Source of the DNA: Mycobacterium stomatepiae
Lineage (GTDB): Bacteria; Actinomycetota; Actinomycetes; Mycobacteriales; Mycobacteriaceae
Length of the DNA stretch: 64,000 nucleotides
Assembly: GCF_010731715.1 (NCBI RefSeq)
Contig: NZ_AP022587.1
Coordinates: 1,798,001-1,862,000, forward strand
Direction of reading: 5' to 3'
In this document: positions 9,153 through 17,865 of the stretch, piece after piece
Layout of the letters: every line of letters starts with the position of its first letter
Numbering within the stretch: position 1 is the stretch's first letter
The notes under the pieces: model-generated
Database searches by the model: none
What the model saw: the letters and a program-made list of their open reading frames with translations, nothing else
Told to the model about the DNA's origin: nothing
Made by a program: the position numbers and the translations under genes

Positions 9153-9835
9153 GGCTCGAGATCGGGGCGGCGCTCGCGGGTGCGTTGCAGCGAAACCTCC
9201 CGGCGCCAGGCCGCGACACGCGCGTGATCGCCCGACAGCAGCACGTCGGGGACGTCGAGACCCCGCCAGCTCGGCGGCCTCGTGTAGCTGGGCCCCTCCA
9301 ACAGGCCGCCCAGCACCGGCGAGTGCGAATCTTCGCGATGCGACGCGGGATTGCCCAGCACGCCGGTCAGCAGCCGCAGCACGGATTCGATCATCACGAC
9401 CGCCGCCGACTCGCCGCCCGGCAGCACGTAGTCGCCGATCGACACCTCCTCGACCCGCATCCGGCGCGCGGCATCCTCGACGACGCGGTGGTCGATGCCC
9501 TCGTAGCGGCCGCAGGCGAACACCAGGTGTCCCTCGGCGCTCCAGCGCTGGGCGGTGGCTTGCTTGAACAGCGCGCCGGCCGGGGTGGGGACGACCAACA
9601 GCGTTTCGCCGGAACAGATTTCATCCAGCGCCTCACCCCACACCGGCGCTCTCATCACCATCCCGGGCCCGCCGCCGTAGGGCGCGTCGTCCACCGAGTG
9701 GTGCACGTCGTGCGTCCACCCCCGCAGGTCATGAACCCGCAGATCGACCAGGCCCGACGCAATCGCCTTGCCGGGCAACGATTGCCGCAGCGCGTCCAGA
9801 TAGTCCGGAAAAATCGTCACGACGTCTATGCGCAC
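9149..9835 (-). CDS. trmD: tRNA (guanine-N1-)-methyltransferase
   Basis: TrmD uses S-adenosylmethionine to methylate G37 next to the anticodon, preventing +1 frameshifting. The 228-residue product has the SPOUT trefoil-knot motifs, including [12 protein letters not shown] and [10 protein letters not shown] followed by [16 protein letters not shown]. The start is GTG at 9835, three bases after rimM ends. It is part of the conserved rpsP-khpA-rimM-trmD cluster. Its stop TAG lies inside a CTAG tetranucleotide that also supplies the stop of the converging lppW gene. Confidence 0.96.
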   Translation of the reverse strand: MRIDVVTIFPDYLDALRQSLPGKAIASGLVDLRVHDLRGWTHDVHHSVDDAPYGGGPGMVMRAPVWGEALDEICSGETLLVVPTPAGALFKQATAQRWSAEGHLVFACGRYEGIDHRVVEDAARRMRVEEVSIGDYVLPGGESAAVVMIESVLRLLTGVLGNPASHREDSHSPVLGGLLEGPSYTRPPSWRGLDVPDVLLSGDHARVAAWRREVSLQRTRERRPDLEP

Positions 9836-9838
9836 CGG

Positions 9839-10372
9839 CTACCCCAAATCCAGCAGGCCCTCGGGCGGATCGATTTCGACCATCCGGTCGTCCAGCGACA
9901 CCGAGGTGACGATCGCATTCACGAACGGCACCAGCACTTCCCGGGTTTCGGCGCCATCACGTCGGTGCACCGCCAGTAACTCCCCGGCCGCCGTGTGCAG
10001 CACCACGGCGACGACGCCGAGATCCTGTCCCGCGGTGGTCCGCACCGCCAGGCCTTCGAGCTGGTGGTCGTAATAGGTGTCGGCCTCGTCGATCGGTGGC
10101 AGGTCGTCGGAGTCCACCACGAACAGGCTGCCGCGCAACGCGTCGGCGGCATCGCGGTCGTCCACTCCGGCCAACCGCACCAGCAGCCGGCCGCCGTGTT
10201 CGCGCGCGGCGGCCACCACATAGCTGCGTTCTTCGCCGCGACCGCGGGATGGCTTGGCACGCAACGTGCTACCCGACGCGAACCGATCGGCGGGGTCGTC
10301 GGTGTGAACTTCCACGACCACCTCGCCGGTGATGCCGTGTGCTTTGACGACGCGCCCGACGAGCAGCTCCAT
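9839..10372 (-). CDS. rimM: Ribosome maturation factor RimM
   Basis: RimM assists 30S head assembly by binding ribosomal protein S19. The 177-residue product has an N-terminal RimM barrel ([21 protein letters not shown]) and a C-terminal PRC-barrel with [11 protein letters not shown] and [10 protein letters not shown]. The ATG at 10372 is chosen because the family begins with this GRVVKAHGI segment; an upstream start would add 18 atypical residues. It lies between khpA and trmD with very short gaps, consistent with one operon. Confidence 0.95.
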   Translation of the reverse strand: MELLVGRVVKAHGITGEVVVEVHTDDPADRFASGSTLRAKPSRGRGEERSYVVAAAREHGGRLLVRLAGVDDRDAADALRGSLFVVDSDDLPPIDEADTYYDHQLEGLAVRTTAGQDLGVVAVVLHTAAGELLAVHRRDGAETREVLVPFVNAIVTSVSLDDRMVEIDPPEGLLDLG

Positions 10373-10382
10373 GAGCACCGGC

Positions 10383-10625
10383 CTACTGGTCGGTGTCCAC
10401 CACGTCGACGCGGATACCGCGGCCACCGATGCCGGCGACCAGCGTGCGCAACGCCGTCGCGGTACGGCCGCCGCGACCGATCACCTTGCCCAGATCCTCG
10501 GGGTGCACGTGCACCTCGACAGTGCGTCCGCGCCGGCTGGTAACCAGATCCACCCGGACATCGTCCGGGTTGTCCACGATTCCGCAGACCAAATGCTCGA
10601 CAGCGTCGACGACGACCGTACTCAT
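10383..10625 (-). CDS. khpA: KH-domain RNA-binding protein KhpA
   Basis: This 80-residue single KH-domain protein has the GxxG loop in [14 protein letters not shown]. KhpA with KhpB binds many RNAs in Gram-positive bacteria and affects cell-wall growth and division. It corresponds to Rv2908c. Its position between rpsP and rimM is conserved across Actinobacteria and Firmicutes. Short spacing on both sides (10 and 8 bases) indicates cotranscription with rpsP. Confidence 0.94.
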   Translation of the reverse strand: MSTVVVDAVEHLVCGIVDNPDDVRVDLVTSRRGRTVEVHVHPEDLGKVIGRGGRTATALRTLVAGIGGRGIRVDVVDTDQ

Positions 10626-10633
10626 CGCGACAG

Positions 10634-11128
10634 TCAGCTTTCGGCGGGCGCGTCGGCGGGAGCCTCGGCGGTTTCGGAGGCGGCTTCAGCTTCGGCCGGG
10701 GCCTCCGCGGCGGCCTCGTCGGCCTTCGCGGGCTTCTTGGCCGGGGCCTTCTTCTTCGGCTTGGTGGCCTCGGTGGTCGGTCCGCCGTCGGCCTCGGCCA
10801 GCGCGGCGTTGAACAGGTCCAGCTTGCTGGGCTTGGGCGGGGCGACCTGCAGGCTGCCCTCGGCGCCGGGCAGGCCCTTGAACTTCTGCCAGTCGCCGGT
10901 GATCTTCAGCAGCTTGACGACCGGTTCGGTCGGCTGCGCACCGACCGACAGCCAGTACTGGGCCCGCTCCGAGTCGATCTCGATCAGGCTCGGGTCTTCC
11001 TTGGGGTGGTACCGGCCGATCACCTCGATCGAGCGGCCGTCGCGCCGCGTGCGAGCGTCGGCGACGGCGATGCGATACTGGGGGTTGCGGATCTTGCCAA
11101 GCCGGGTCAGCTTGATCTTCACAGACAT
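10634..11128 (-). CDS. rpsP: 30S ribosomal protein S16
   Basis: bS16 is an early 16S rRNA-binding protein of the 30S body. The first 80 or so residues are a normal S16 domain ([20 protein letters not shown], then [13 protein letters not shown] and [18 protein letters not shown]). A C-terminal extension of about 60 residues rich in Ala, Glu, Lys and Pro follows, as in other mycobacteria. The ATG at 11128 is the family start; a longer reading would add 12 unrelated residues. It heads the rpsP-khpA-rimM-trmD operon. Confidence 0.96.
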   Translation of the reverse strand: MSVKIKLTRLGKIRNPQYRIAVADARTRRDGRSIEVIGRYHPKEDPSLIEIDSERAQYWLSVGAQPTEPVVKLLKITGDWQKFKGLPGAEGSLQVAPPKPSKLDLFNAALAEADGGPTTEATKPKKKAPAKKPAKADEAAAEAPAEAEAASETAEAPADAPAES

Positions 11129-11170
11129 GGTTAAGCGAATTCTCCTGTGTGTGTCACGCTGCAATTCAGC

Positions 11171-11238
11171 GATCCGGGCGGGATGCCCGGATCCGGTTTT
11201 GCCTCGCGTGTATGACCGGGGCGCGATCGTAATCGCGC
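11171..11238 (-). terminator. Two hairpins between the SnoaL-like gene and rpsP
   Basis: GATCCGGGC (11171-11179) pairs with GCCCGGATC (11185-11193) around a five-base loop, and GCGCGAT (11221-11227) pairs with ATCGCGC (11232-11238) around four bases. Both stems are perfect. They lie after the SnoaL-like stop (11309) and before rpsP (11128) on the minus strand, so they may end upstream transcription or form part of the rpsP leader. No long U-tract follows on the minus strand, as is common for mycobacterial terminators. Confidence 0.45.
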
Positions 11239-11308
11239 GACGGACAGCCGCCCATTGTGCCAGAACGAGGGCCTTCGGCAGAAATTCACCAAGAGCCGCG
11301 GCACCGGG

Positions 11309-11740
11309 TCACACGATCTTCTGGAAAACCTTCGTCTCGACCCGGCGCGTCATCCGCCAGCCCTGCTCGGTGCGCACGAACTCGTCGTCGTACCAGAGCC
11401 CGCAGAACATCACCTGGTCTCCGGGTTTGCCGGAGTCGCCGGGAAAGACCATCGGGTTGAAACAGATCACCCGGGAGGACGCCTTGTCCCCGTCGATCTG
11501 GACCGAGAAATTCCCGAGCATGTGCGCGTACACCTGGAACGTCGGCAGCACCTCGGACAGCCATTTCTTGACCTCCGGGTAATGGCCTTCGATGCCGCCC
11601 AACGCCGTGTAGTCGATGTAGGCGTCTTCGGTGAATACCTTGTCCAAATCGTCGAATCGCCGCTGGTCGATGGCGGTGGAATAGTCCACCATCAGCTGCT
11701 GGATCTCCAGACGGTCGGAAATTTCGGCCAGTCTCAACAT
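11309..11740 (-). CDS. SnoaL/NTF2-like domain protein
   Basis: This 143-residue protein corresponds to Rv2910c. Its sequence (RLEIQQLMVDYSTAID, DEDAYIDY-like TEDAYIDYTALGG, and a C-terminal GLWYDDEFVRTEQGWRMTRRVE) is that of a SnoaL-like/NTF2-fold domain. Such domains serve as small-molecule isomerases, hydroxylase-like enzymes or ligand binders. The substrate cannot be told from sequence. The start could be ATG at 11740 (used here, matching the recalled homologue) or GTG at 11755, five codons upstream. It is separated from rpsP by hairpins. Confidence 0.82.
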   Translation of the reverse strand: MLRLAEISDRLEIQQLMVDYSTAIDQRRFDDLDKVFTEDAYIDYTALGGIEGHYPEVKKWLSEVLPTFQVYAHMLGNFSVQIDGDKASSRVICFNPMVFPGDSGKPGDQVMFCGLWYDDEFVRTEQGWRMTRRVETKVFQKIV

Positions 11741-11793
11741 GCATCGATTCAACACCCGGGATATCGGGCCGGCCCAGCCACCCCGAAGAGCCG

Positions 11794-12282
11794 TCAGTTT
11801 CCTTGTGTTTCAGCGTGTTTCGCGACTCGTTTCGCTTCCAAGGCGGCCGGCGTGTTGCGGAAGCTGATCGCCAACCGGTTATAGGTGTTCATCGTCGCGA
11901 TGGCGATCGTGAGGTCAACCAGTTCTTTCTCGTCGAAGTGCGCGGCCGCGGCCTGGTACGCGCTGTCGGGCGCGCCCGTGGTCGAGATCAGGGTGACCGT
12001 CTCCGCCCACGCCAACGCGGCGCGCTCGCGGTCGTCGAACAGCTCGCCGGCCTCCTGCCACACCGGAACCAGCGCGATCTTTTCGTTCGACACCCCCAAT
12101 TGGCGCAATTCCCGGGAGTGCATGTCGATGCAGTAGGCGCAGCCGTTGATCAGCGAGACCCGCAGGTATACAGCGGTCAGCAGCACCGGCGACAGACCCG
12201 ACTGGCTCACGTAGAGATGCACGTCGCCCAGTAGTTTCACGCCCCGCGGGGCCACCGCTTCGTAGTCGATTCGTTCACCCAT
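11794..12282 (-). CDS. AhpD-like carboxymuconolactone decarboxylase family protein
   Basis: This 162-residue all-helical protein carries the AhpD-type motif with Cys48, Cys51 and His55 in NGCAYCIDMH, followed by a Trp-containing ALAWAETVT helix. AhpD-like proteins use the CxxC pair for thiol-disulfide chemistry, in some cases reducing peroxiredoxin AhpC via a lipoyl adaptor; many family members have unknown substrates. No such gene sits between Rv2910c and dacB2 in M. tuberculosis as I recall. It is transcribed away from the secreted-protein gene, with only 58 bases between them. Confidence 0.85.
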   Translation of the reverse strand: MGERIDYEAVAPRGVKLLGDVHLYVSQSGLSPVLLTAVYLRVSLINGCAYCIDMHSRELRQLGVSNEKIALVPVWQEAGELFDDRERAALAWAETVTLISTTGAPDSAYQAAAAHFDEKELVDLTIAIATMNTYNRLAISFRNTPAALEAKRVAKHAETQGN

Positions 12283-12340
12283 AGCCGTCTCCTCCCCTTT
12301 CCCATACCACGCAAAGCCGGCAAGGAGAATAATCCCAGCT

Positions 12341-12691
12341 ATGAAAGCAGGGATCGCCTGCTTGGCAACGACAATGCTGGTGTGGGCCGGCCTGGGTTCA
12401 CCCGGCGTGGCCGGGGCCGCCCCGGGTGCCTGCGCGCCGGGCAGCGCGTGCCAGCGCTGGTGCCCGGGTGACCCCGATCCAGCGGGCCGGCCGATTCCCT
12501 GGGACCCGAACGTCTGCCATGACTTCTACTGGGACTACGCGGGCGTGCACGACACCGGCACCGGCGTCTTCTACTCCTGGCAGTCGCTGCCGTTCAAGCA
12601 CCCGCCGCCGCCGGGGCCGGTCCCCACGCAGACGTCCTACCTGCCGCTGCCCCCGCTGCCGTTCTGCCCTGTTCCGCCCTGGTGTCCGTGA
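12341..12691 (+). CDS. Small secreted Cys/Pro-rich protein
   Basis: The 116-residue product begins with a signal peptide (charged MKAG, hydrophobic core, likely cleavage after AGA at about residue 26). The mature part has six cysteines (about 31, 37, 41, 59, 109 and 115), many prolines, and the segment CHDFYWDYAGVHDTGTG. Similar short exported proteins occur in mycobacteria but I know no function. An AAGGAGA ribosome-binding site lies shortly before the ATG. It precedes dacB2 by 43 bases on the same strand, so the two may be cotranscribed and both act outside the membrane. Confidence 0.78.
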   Translation: MKAGIACLATTMLVWAGLGSPGVAGAAPGACAPGSACQRWCPGDPDPAGRPIPWDPNVCHDFYWDYAGVHDTGTGVFYSWQSLPFKHPPPPGPVPTQTSYLPLPPLPFCPVPPWCP

Positions 12692-12734
12692 GGCAAGAGG
12701 CGTCGGCCGGGCCCGGAAGTTAAACTCTGCGGCC

Positions 12735-13604
12735 ATGCGGAAACTCATCGCCGCAGCTGCTGGGCTGCTCACGGTCGCGGGAATCACCGCCGCCACGTCC
12801 TGGGCCGACGATATGCAGCCGATCGGCTCGCTGCCGATCCCCGACGGCCCCGCGCAGACCTGGATCCTGGCCGACCTGGATAGCGGCCAGGTGCTGGCCG
12901 GACGCGACCAGAACCTGGCCCACCCGCCCGCGAGCACGATCAAGGTGCTGTTGGCGCTGGTGGCACTGGACGAGGTGAGCATGGACTCCACCGTCGTCGC
13001 CGACGTCGCCGACACCCAGGTCGAGTGCAACTGCGTCGGTATCAAACCCGGCCGCAGCTACACCGCCCGGCAGCTGCTCGACGGCCTGCTGCTGGTATCC
13101 GGCAACGACGCCGCCAACACGCTGGCGCATCTGATGGGCGGCGCCGACGCCACGGTGGCCAAGATGAACGCGAAGGCCGCCTCGCTCGGCGCGACCAGCA
13201 CCCACGCGGCCACCCCGTCCGGTTTGGACGGCCCCGGCGGCTCCGGGGCCTCGACCGCACACGACCTGGCCGTCATCTTCCGGGCCGCGATGGCCAACCC
13301 GATGTTCGCCCACATCACCGCCGAGCCGTCGGCGATGTTTCCCGGCGATCATGGCGACGAGCCGATCACCAATCAGGACGAGCTGCTGACCCGCTATCCG
13401 GGCGCGATCGGCGGCAAGACCGGGTTAACCAACGCGGCCCGCAAGACCTTCGTCGGCGCCGCCGCGCGCGGTGGACGCCGGTTGGTGGTCGCGATGATGT
13501 ACGGCATGGTCAAACCGGGCGGACCGACCTATTGGGATCAGGCGGGCAGCCTGTTCGACTGGGGTTTCGCGCTCAACCCGTCGTCCAGCATCGGCTCGCT
13601 GTAG
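12735..13604 (+). CDS. dacB2: D-alanyl-D-alanine carboxypeptidase DacB2
   Basis: This exported low-molecular-mass penicillin-binding protein trims the terminal D-Ala from peptidoglycan stem peptides. The 289-residue protein has a signal peptide (about 1-24) and all three active-site motifs: Ser67-x-x-Lys70 in PASTIKVL, Ser122-Gly-Asn in VSGND and Lys228-Thr-Gly in GGKTGLTN. Length agrees with Rv2911. The ATG at 12735 is chosen because it gives the signal peptide; a longer upstream frame overlaps the preceding gene. It ends four bases before the converging TetR gene. Confidence 0.95.
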   Translation: MRKLIAAAAGLLTVAGITAATSWADDMQPIGSLPIPDGPAQTWILADLDSGQVLAGRDQNLAHPPASTIKVLLALVALDEVSMDSTVVADVADTQVECNCVGIKPGRSYTARQLLDGLLLVSGNDAANTLAHLMGGADATVAKMNAKAASLGATSTHAATPSGLDGPGGSGASTAHDLAVIFRAAMANPMFAHITAEPSAMFPGDHGDEPITNQDELLTRYPGAIGGKTGLTNAARKTFVGAAARGGRRLVVAMMYGMVKPGGPTYWDQAGSLFDWGFALNPSSSIGSL

Positions 13605-13608
13605 AGCC

Positions 13609-14211
13609 TCAACGGCCCTCGATCGGAACCAGTCCGGTTATCAGCTTGGACAGCAACGCAATTCGTTGCTCCTCGATGTCGGGCTCGGGGAAAATCCCGC
13701 GCACGATCGCCGCGCCGTCGAAGACGTTGGTCATCAACGCCACCAGCACCGGGAAGGTCTCCTCGCCGATCGCCTCGGCACCCGGAAGCGCCCGCGCGGC
13801 GTCGAGAATCTTCGCGGTGTACTGCGCCAGGACGTCGCGCAGATGGGTGTTGAGCTTCTCGTCGGTACGCGCGGCGATCATCAATTCGTAGAGCACCGCG
13901 TTGGTGGGGCCGCCGGTGATGTCCCGCAGAATCGTCAGCGCCGCTTCCAGCGCCGGCTGGTCGGCCGGGATTTGGGCGACCTGCTTGGTGAACGACTCCA
14001 CCTGCCGGCGCAGCACCTCCGACGCCGTCGCCGCCATGAAGTCGCTCATCGTCTCGAAGTGACGGAACAGCGCCCCCACCGACACCCCGGCCCGCTTGGT
14101 GATCACGGCGGCCGAGGCTCGCGCGTAGCCGACCTCGACGATCCTGGCGATGGACGCCTCGAGGAGCCGCCCGACGGTCTCCTCGCGGCGTTGCTGCTGG
14201 GTTCTTGCCAT
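13609..14211 (-). CDS. TetR family transcriptional regulator
   Basis: This 200-residue repressor-type protein corresponds to Rv2912c. It has an N-terminal helix-turn-helix (about residues 30-55: ASAAVITKRAGVSVGALFRHF) and a C-terminal ligand-binding domain. It lies 10 bases after the end of the D-aminoacylase-like gene on the same strand, so the two are probably one transcript. It may control that gene through the palindromic region upstream of it at 16037-16060. The ligand is unknown. Confidence 0.92.
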   Translation of the reverse strand: MARTQQQRREETVGRLLEASIARIVEVGYARASAAVITKRAGVSVGALFRHFETMSDFMAATASEVLRRQVESFTKQVAQIPADQPALEAALTILRDITGGPTNAVLYELMIAARTDEKLNTHLRDVLAQYTAKILDAARALPGAEAIGEETFPVLVALMTNVFDGAAIVRGIFPEPDIEEQRIALLSKLITGLVPIEGR

Positions 14212-14221
14212 GAGAGGCCGC

Positions 14222-16006
14222 TCAGACCAGTGCGGCCGAGTGCCGCGCGCGCCGACCGGCCCGCAGGTACCGGCCCGACTTCACGGTCTGTCCGTAGCCC
14301 TCACGGAACTCGCCCGCCCGGAAGACCACGGCGCCGCCCACACCCGTGGCGACCACGGCCTCGTCGTTCCGATTGACCATGCGCCGCAGACCGCCGTAGA
14401 AGGGGACCTCTTCCTCGTGGTAAGCCTCGACCTCGTCGTTGAGGCCGGCCGGGTCGATCACCACGAAGTCGGCCCGGTCGCCTTGCCGCAGGGTTCCGGC
14501 GTCGATGCCGAACCAGTCCGCCAGTTCGCCGGTGAGCCGGTGCACGGCCCGTTCGGTGGTCATGAACGGTGCCCCCGCCCGGTAGGCGTCCCGAGTTCGC
14601 TTGAGCAGCTTGATCGGAAAGTTGTAGAAGGCCATATTGCGCAGGTGCGCCCCGGCATCCGAGAAGCCCATGTGCACGCTGTCCTCGTTGGCCAGCGCGT
14701 TGAGCAGCTTGGGCCGGTGGTTGGCGACGATGGTGGTCCAGCGCACGTTGCGTTCCCCGTTTTCGACGAGCACGTCGAGGAACGCGTCGAGCGGGTGCAG
14801 CCCGCGCTCGTCGGCGATCGCGCCAAAGCTCTTGCCGATCAACGACTTATCGGGGCACTCGACGATCACGGCGTCGTGGAAGTCGCGGTGCCACAGCGAC
14901 GGGCCCAGCTTGACGCGGTCGAACTCCTTGCGGAACTCGCGGCGGTAGGCCTCGTCGGCCAGTAACTCGTTGCGCTGCAACTGGTCACGCAGGTGCAGCG
15001 CGGCCGTGCCCGCGCCGAACTCTTCGAAGACCGGCAGGTCGATTCCGTCGGAGTACAACTCGAACGGTACCGGCAGATGCTGGAACCGCACACTCGATCC
15101 GAGCAGCTTGTTCGCCAGCCGGGTCGCCGGCCCGAACACGTAGACCGCCAGCGGATTGGACTTGGCATCCGCGGACACCAGCAAGCTCATCCGAACCCCC
15201 TTGCGGCGTCCGAATATTCGACTGTTCTCCAGGAAGAACAGAATGGCCGTGGCCGCCCTGTTGACGTCGGGCGCGCTCTGCAGCATCCGACCCCGCTTGC
15301 GCAGCACTTTGATCAGCTTGCGGCGCTCGCGCCAGGTCGCGAAGGTGGACGGCAGCGCCCGCGAGCGGAAGCGGTCGCCGTCGAGCTTGTCGATCGCGGC
15401 GTCCATGCCCGACATGCCCAGCATCCCGGCCTCGAGGGCCTCGTCGAGCAACGCCGCCATCTTCTCCAGTTCGGCGTCGGTGGGCTTGACGGTGGCGTCG
15501 GTGGCCCGATCGAGCCCGAGCACGGTGCTGCGCAGATCCGAATGACCAAGCAGCGAACCGACATTCGGCCCGAGCGGCAGCGCGTCGATTGTCTCGATGT
15601 ATTCCGCGGCGTTTGACCACGTTCGCTTGGAGTTCAAAGCGCCGAGCACGTAGTTGCGCGGCACCGCCTCGACCCGGCTGAACAAGTCGGCGGCGTCTTC
15701 GGAGTTCGAGTACACCGTCGACAGCGAGCACATGCCGAGCAGCACCGTGGTGACACCGTGGCGCACCGACTCGCGCAGGCCCGGGTCCAGCAGCACCTCG
15801 GCGTCGTAATGGGTGTGCACATCGATGAAGCCGGGCACGATCCACTTGCCCGCCGCGTCGATCACCTCGGGGCAGCCCGTCTCGTCGAGCGGCCCGGAGG
15901 ACACCGTGGCCACCACGCCGTCGCGGATACCCAGCGTGCGGGTGTGTGGCGCGCTGCCGGTTCCGTCGAACCACAAGCCGTCGCGGATGATCACGTCGTA
16001 AGCCAT
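14222..16006 (-). CDS. N-acyl-D-amino-acid deacylase-like amidohydrolase
   Basis: This 594-residue metal-dependent hydrolase belongs to the amidohydrolase superfamily (D-aminoacylase/dihydroorotase type) and is the counterpart of Rv2913c. Visible metal-ligand motifs are GFIDVHTHYDAEVLLDPGL (His-x-His) and GHSDLRSTVLG, with a C-terminal DFVVIDPAGLND-type beta-sandwich segment. The true substrate is unknown. The ATG at 16006 is chosen for its GGAGG box five bases upstream and the typical AYDVIIRDG opening. The downstream tetR gene is probably cotranscribed. Confidence 0.9.
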   Translation of the reverse strand: MAYDVIIRDGLWFDGTGSAPHTRTLGIRDGVVATVSSGPLDETGCPEVIDAAGKWIVPGFIDVHTHYDAEVLLDPGLRESVRHGVTTVLLGMCSLSTVYSNSEDAADLFSRVEAVPRNYVLGALNSKRTWSNAAEYIETIDALPLGPNVGSLLGHSDLRSTVLGLDRATDATVKPTDAELEKMAALLDEALEAGMLGMSGMDAAIDKLDGDRFRSRALPSTFATWRERRKLIKVLRKRGRMLQSAPDVNRAATAILFFLENSRIFGRRKGVRMSLLVSADAKSNPLAVYVFGPATRLANKLLGSSVRFQHLPVPFELYSDGIDLPVFEEFGAGTAALHLRDQLQRNELLADEAYRREFRKEFDRVKLGPSLWHRDFHDAVIVECPDKSLIGKSFGAIADERGLHPLDAFLDVLVENGERNVRWTTIVANHRPKLLNALANEDSVHMGFSDAGAHLRNMAFYNFPIKLLKRTRDAYRAGAPFMTTERAVHRLTGELADWFGIDAGTLRQGDRADFVVIDPAGLNDEVEAYHEEEVPFYGGLRRMVNRNDEAVVATGVGGAVVFRAGEFREGYGQTVKSGRYLRAGRRARHSAALV

Positions 16007-16036
16007 TGTCGCCTCCAAAGTTATGTTGCAGCGAGC

Positions 16037-16060
16037 CTATCATAGATAGTGAGCACTCGC
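16037..16060 (-). promoter_or_regulatory. Palindromic operator-like region upstream of the amidohydrolase
   Basis: CTATC-ATA-GATAG (16037-16049) is a perfect inverted repeat, immediately followed by GTGAG-CA-CTCGC (16049-16060), a near-perfect one. They lie 31-54 bases upstream of the amidohydrolase start, where a promoter would be. TetR-family operators are often palindromes of this size, and a TetR gene is the next gene of this transcript. The link between site and regulator is inferred from position only. Confidence 0.4.
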
Positions 16061-16108
16061 AATCTTTTCTGGAAACACCCTCAGCCGCAGGTCACGCTGT
16101 TGCGTGGG

Positions 16109-17800
16109 TTAGCGACCCGGCGTGGCTGGTGCCCCGGTCGGCTTCGGGGCGCTCGGGGTCGTGGATGCGGCGGGGGCCTGCACGCCGGCGATTTCGGGGA
16201 CCGAGATCGGGTCCGGCACGTAGACACCGGGCGGGGTGTCGGCGGTGCGGGCCAGCTTCGCGGGGACACGGATCACCGACCCGCGCTGAGCACACTCGTC
16301 GGTCTGCACGACGAGGTCCGTTTCGCCGACGAGGTCGCCCTGGGGGTTGGGCCGCAGGGCCAGCGTCTGCACGGTGGTCTGCGACTTGGCTACCCCGGTC
16401 GGTCCCACGCACGCAAATGGCACCGTCTCCGGCCGCGCCTGCCATTGGCCGTCGGTGTACTGAAAGATGACCGGACGACCGGCGCCGTTGGCCACTTGGC
16501 TGTGGTCGTTGTCGTCCAGCAGCACCGCGGCGGCCGAGCAGTAGGACGGCGTGCACGACGAGCGCAACGCCCACCACGTCGTCACGTCCGGCGGTTGCGG
16601 GCTCGGCGTGTAGTCGAAGGTCTCCTTGGATCGCTGCGCATCGAGGCGATAAGTGCCGTCCAGCGGGTTCGGCGGACCGGATGGGGTGCTGGGCGGCGGC
16701 ACGGCGGCCGCCGCGGGCGGGCTGGGCGGGGTGCTCGCCGCGCGCGCCGCTGTCGACTCCATCTTTCGCCCGGTGAAGATGCCGAACGCGAACAGCCCGA
16801 TCAGCAGCACGATCGCCGCGGCACCGACCACGATCTTGCGGGGCCTGCGCCGCGTCGGCAGGGCGGCCGGCGCCTCGACAGCCGGTTGGCCGGTAGATTC
16901 GCCATCGTCGAGGGGCCAGTCGTAGGCCGGGTAATCCAGGACGACGACCGCATCGGGACTGCGATCCCCCGTCTCCACCACGGACAGCGCATTGGCCGCA
17001 TTGGCGAACTCCCGGCAACTCGCAAAGCGGTCGGCGGGCCGGGTGGCCAGCGCTCGCGCGAACACCCGATCCAGCTGCGCCAACTCCGGCCGCTGTTCGC
17101 TGAGTTTGCGCGGCGCGGTGTTCAGCAACTCGCGCAGCGCGGCCGACGGACTGAGATATTCGGTCGGCGGCGCGCCCGTCAACAGGTGAAATGCCGTCGC
17201 CGCCAACGCATACTGATCGGCGCGCCGACCGACGTCGTCGCCCATCAACTGCTCGGGCGCGGCGTAGCCCACCGTGCCGACCGGCACATGCGAGCCGACC
17301 ACGCCCGAGTGCTCGCCGAGCGGTCGCGCTACCCCGAAGTCCGACAACAGAATCCGTTGCTCGCCGTCACCGGGACTGGTCAACAGGATGTTGGCCGGCT
17401 TGACGTCGCGGTGCAGCAACCCGCGCTGGTGGGCATAGTCCAGCGCGTCGGCCGCCGCGGTGATGATCGCGAGCACTTCGCCGACCGGCCACACCGCCGG
17501 AAACCGGTCCTTGAGCAGCTGCGCGGCGTAGTCCACCGCGATCCACAGCTGTCCGTCGAAATCGCCGCGGTCGTGCACCGCCACGATGTGCTGGTGATGC
17601 AGGCTCGACACGGCGGCGGTCTCGGACAGAAAGTCCCGGCGAAACTGACGGTCCGACGACAACGCCGGCGACAGCACCTTCAGCGCCTGCCAGCGCGCCG
17701 AACGGGGATCCTGAACAAGGTAGACATCTCCAGTCACCCCGGATCCGAGCCTTCGAGCGACGGTGTAACCGGAAAAAACCGCGCCGCTGGCCAACGCCAT
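16109..17800 (-). CDS. pknI: Transmembrane serine/threonine protein kinase PknI
   Basis: PknI is one of the mycobacterial eukaryotic-type kinases. The 563-residue protein has a cytoplasmic kinase domain (about 10-275) with Lys41 in ALKVL, the catalytic loop HRDVKPANI (Asp132), DFG at 154-156 and APE at about 181-183. A juxtamembrane linker, one transmembrane helix (about 323-343) and an exported sensor of about 210 residues with a Pro/Ala-rich stalk follow. The glycine loop reads RLGSGVTGDVY. The extracellular part has paired cysteines (SSCTPSYCS) likely to form disulfides. It corresponds to Rv2914c (585 aa). Confidence 0.95.
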   Translation of the reverse strand: MALASGAVFSGYTVARRLGSGVTGDVYLVQDPRSARWQALKVLSPALSSDRQFRRDFLSETAAVSSLHHQHIVAVHDRGDFDGQLWIAVDYAAQLLKDRFPAVWPVGEVLAIITAAADALDYAHQRGLLHRDVKPANILLTSPGDGEQRILLSDFGVARPLGEHSGVVGSHVPVGTVGYAAPEQLMGDDVGRRADQYALAATAFHLLTGAPPTEYLSPSAALRELLNTAPRKLSEQRPELAQLDRVFARALATRPADRFASCREFANAANALSVVETGDRSPDAVVVLDYPAYDWPLDDGESTGQPAVEAPAALPTRRRPRKIVVGAAAIVLLIGLFAFGIFTGRKMESTAARAASTPPSPPAAAAVPPPSTPSGPPNPLDGTYRLDAQRSKETFDYTPSPQPPDVTTWWALRSSCTPSYCSAAAVLLDDNDHSQVANGAGRPVIFQYTDGQWQARPETVPFACVGPTGVAKSQTTVQTLALRPNPQGDLVGETDLVVQTDECAQRGSVIRVPAKLARTADTPPGVYVPDPISVPEIAGVQAPAASTTPSAPKPTGAPATPGR

Positions 17801-17865
17801 CGGCTTATTCTGTCCGCGACCGCGACGCCCCGCTGATCAGGCGCCCGGACCGCAAGCGCCTTGTT

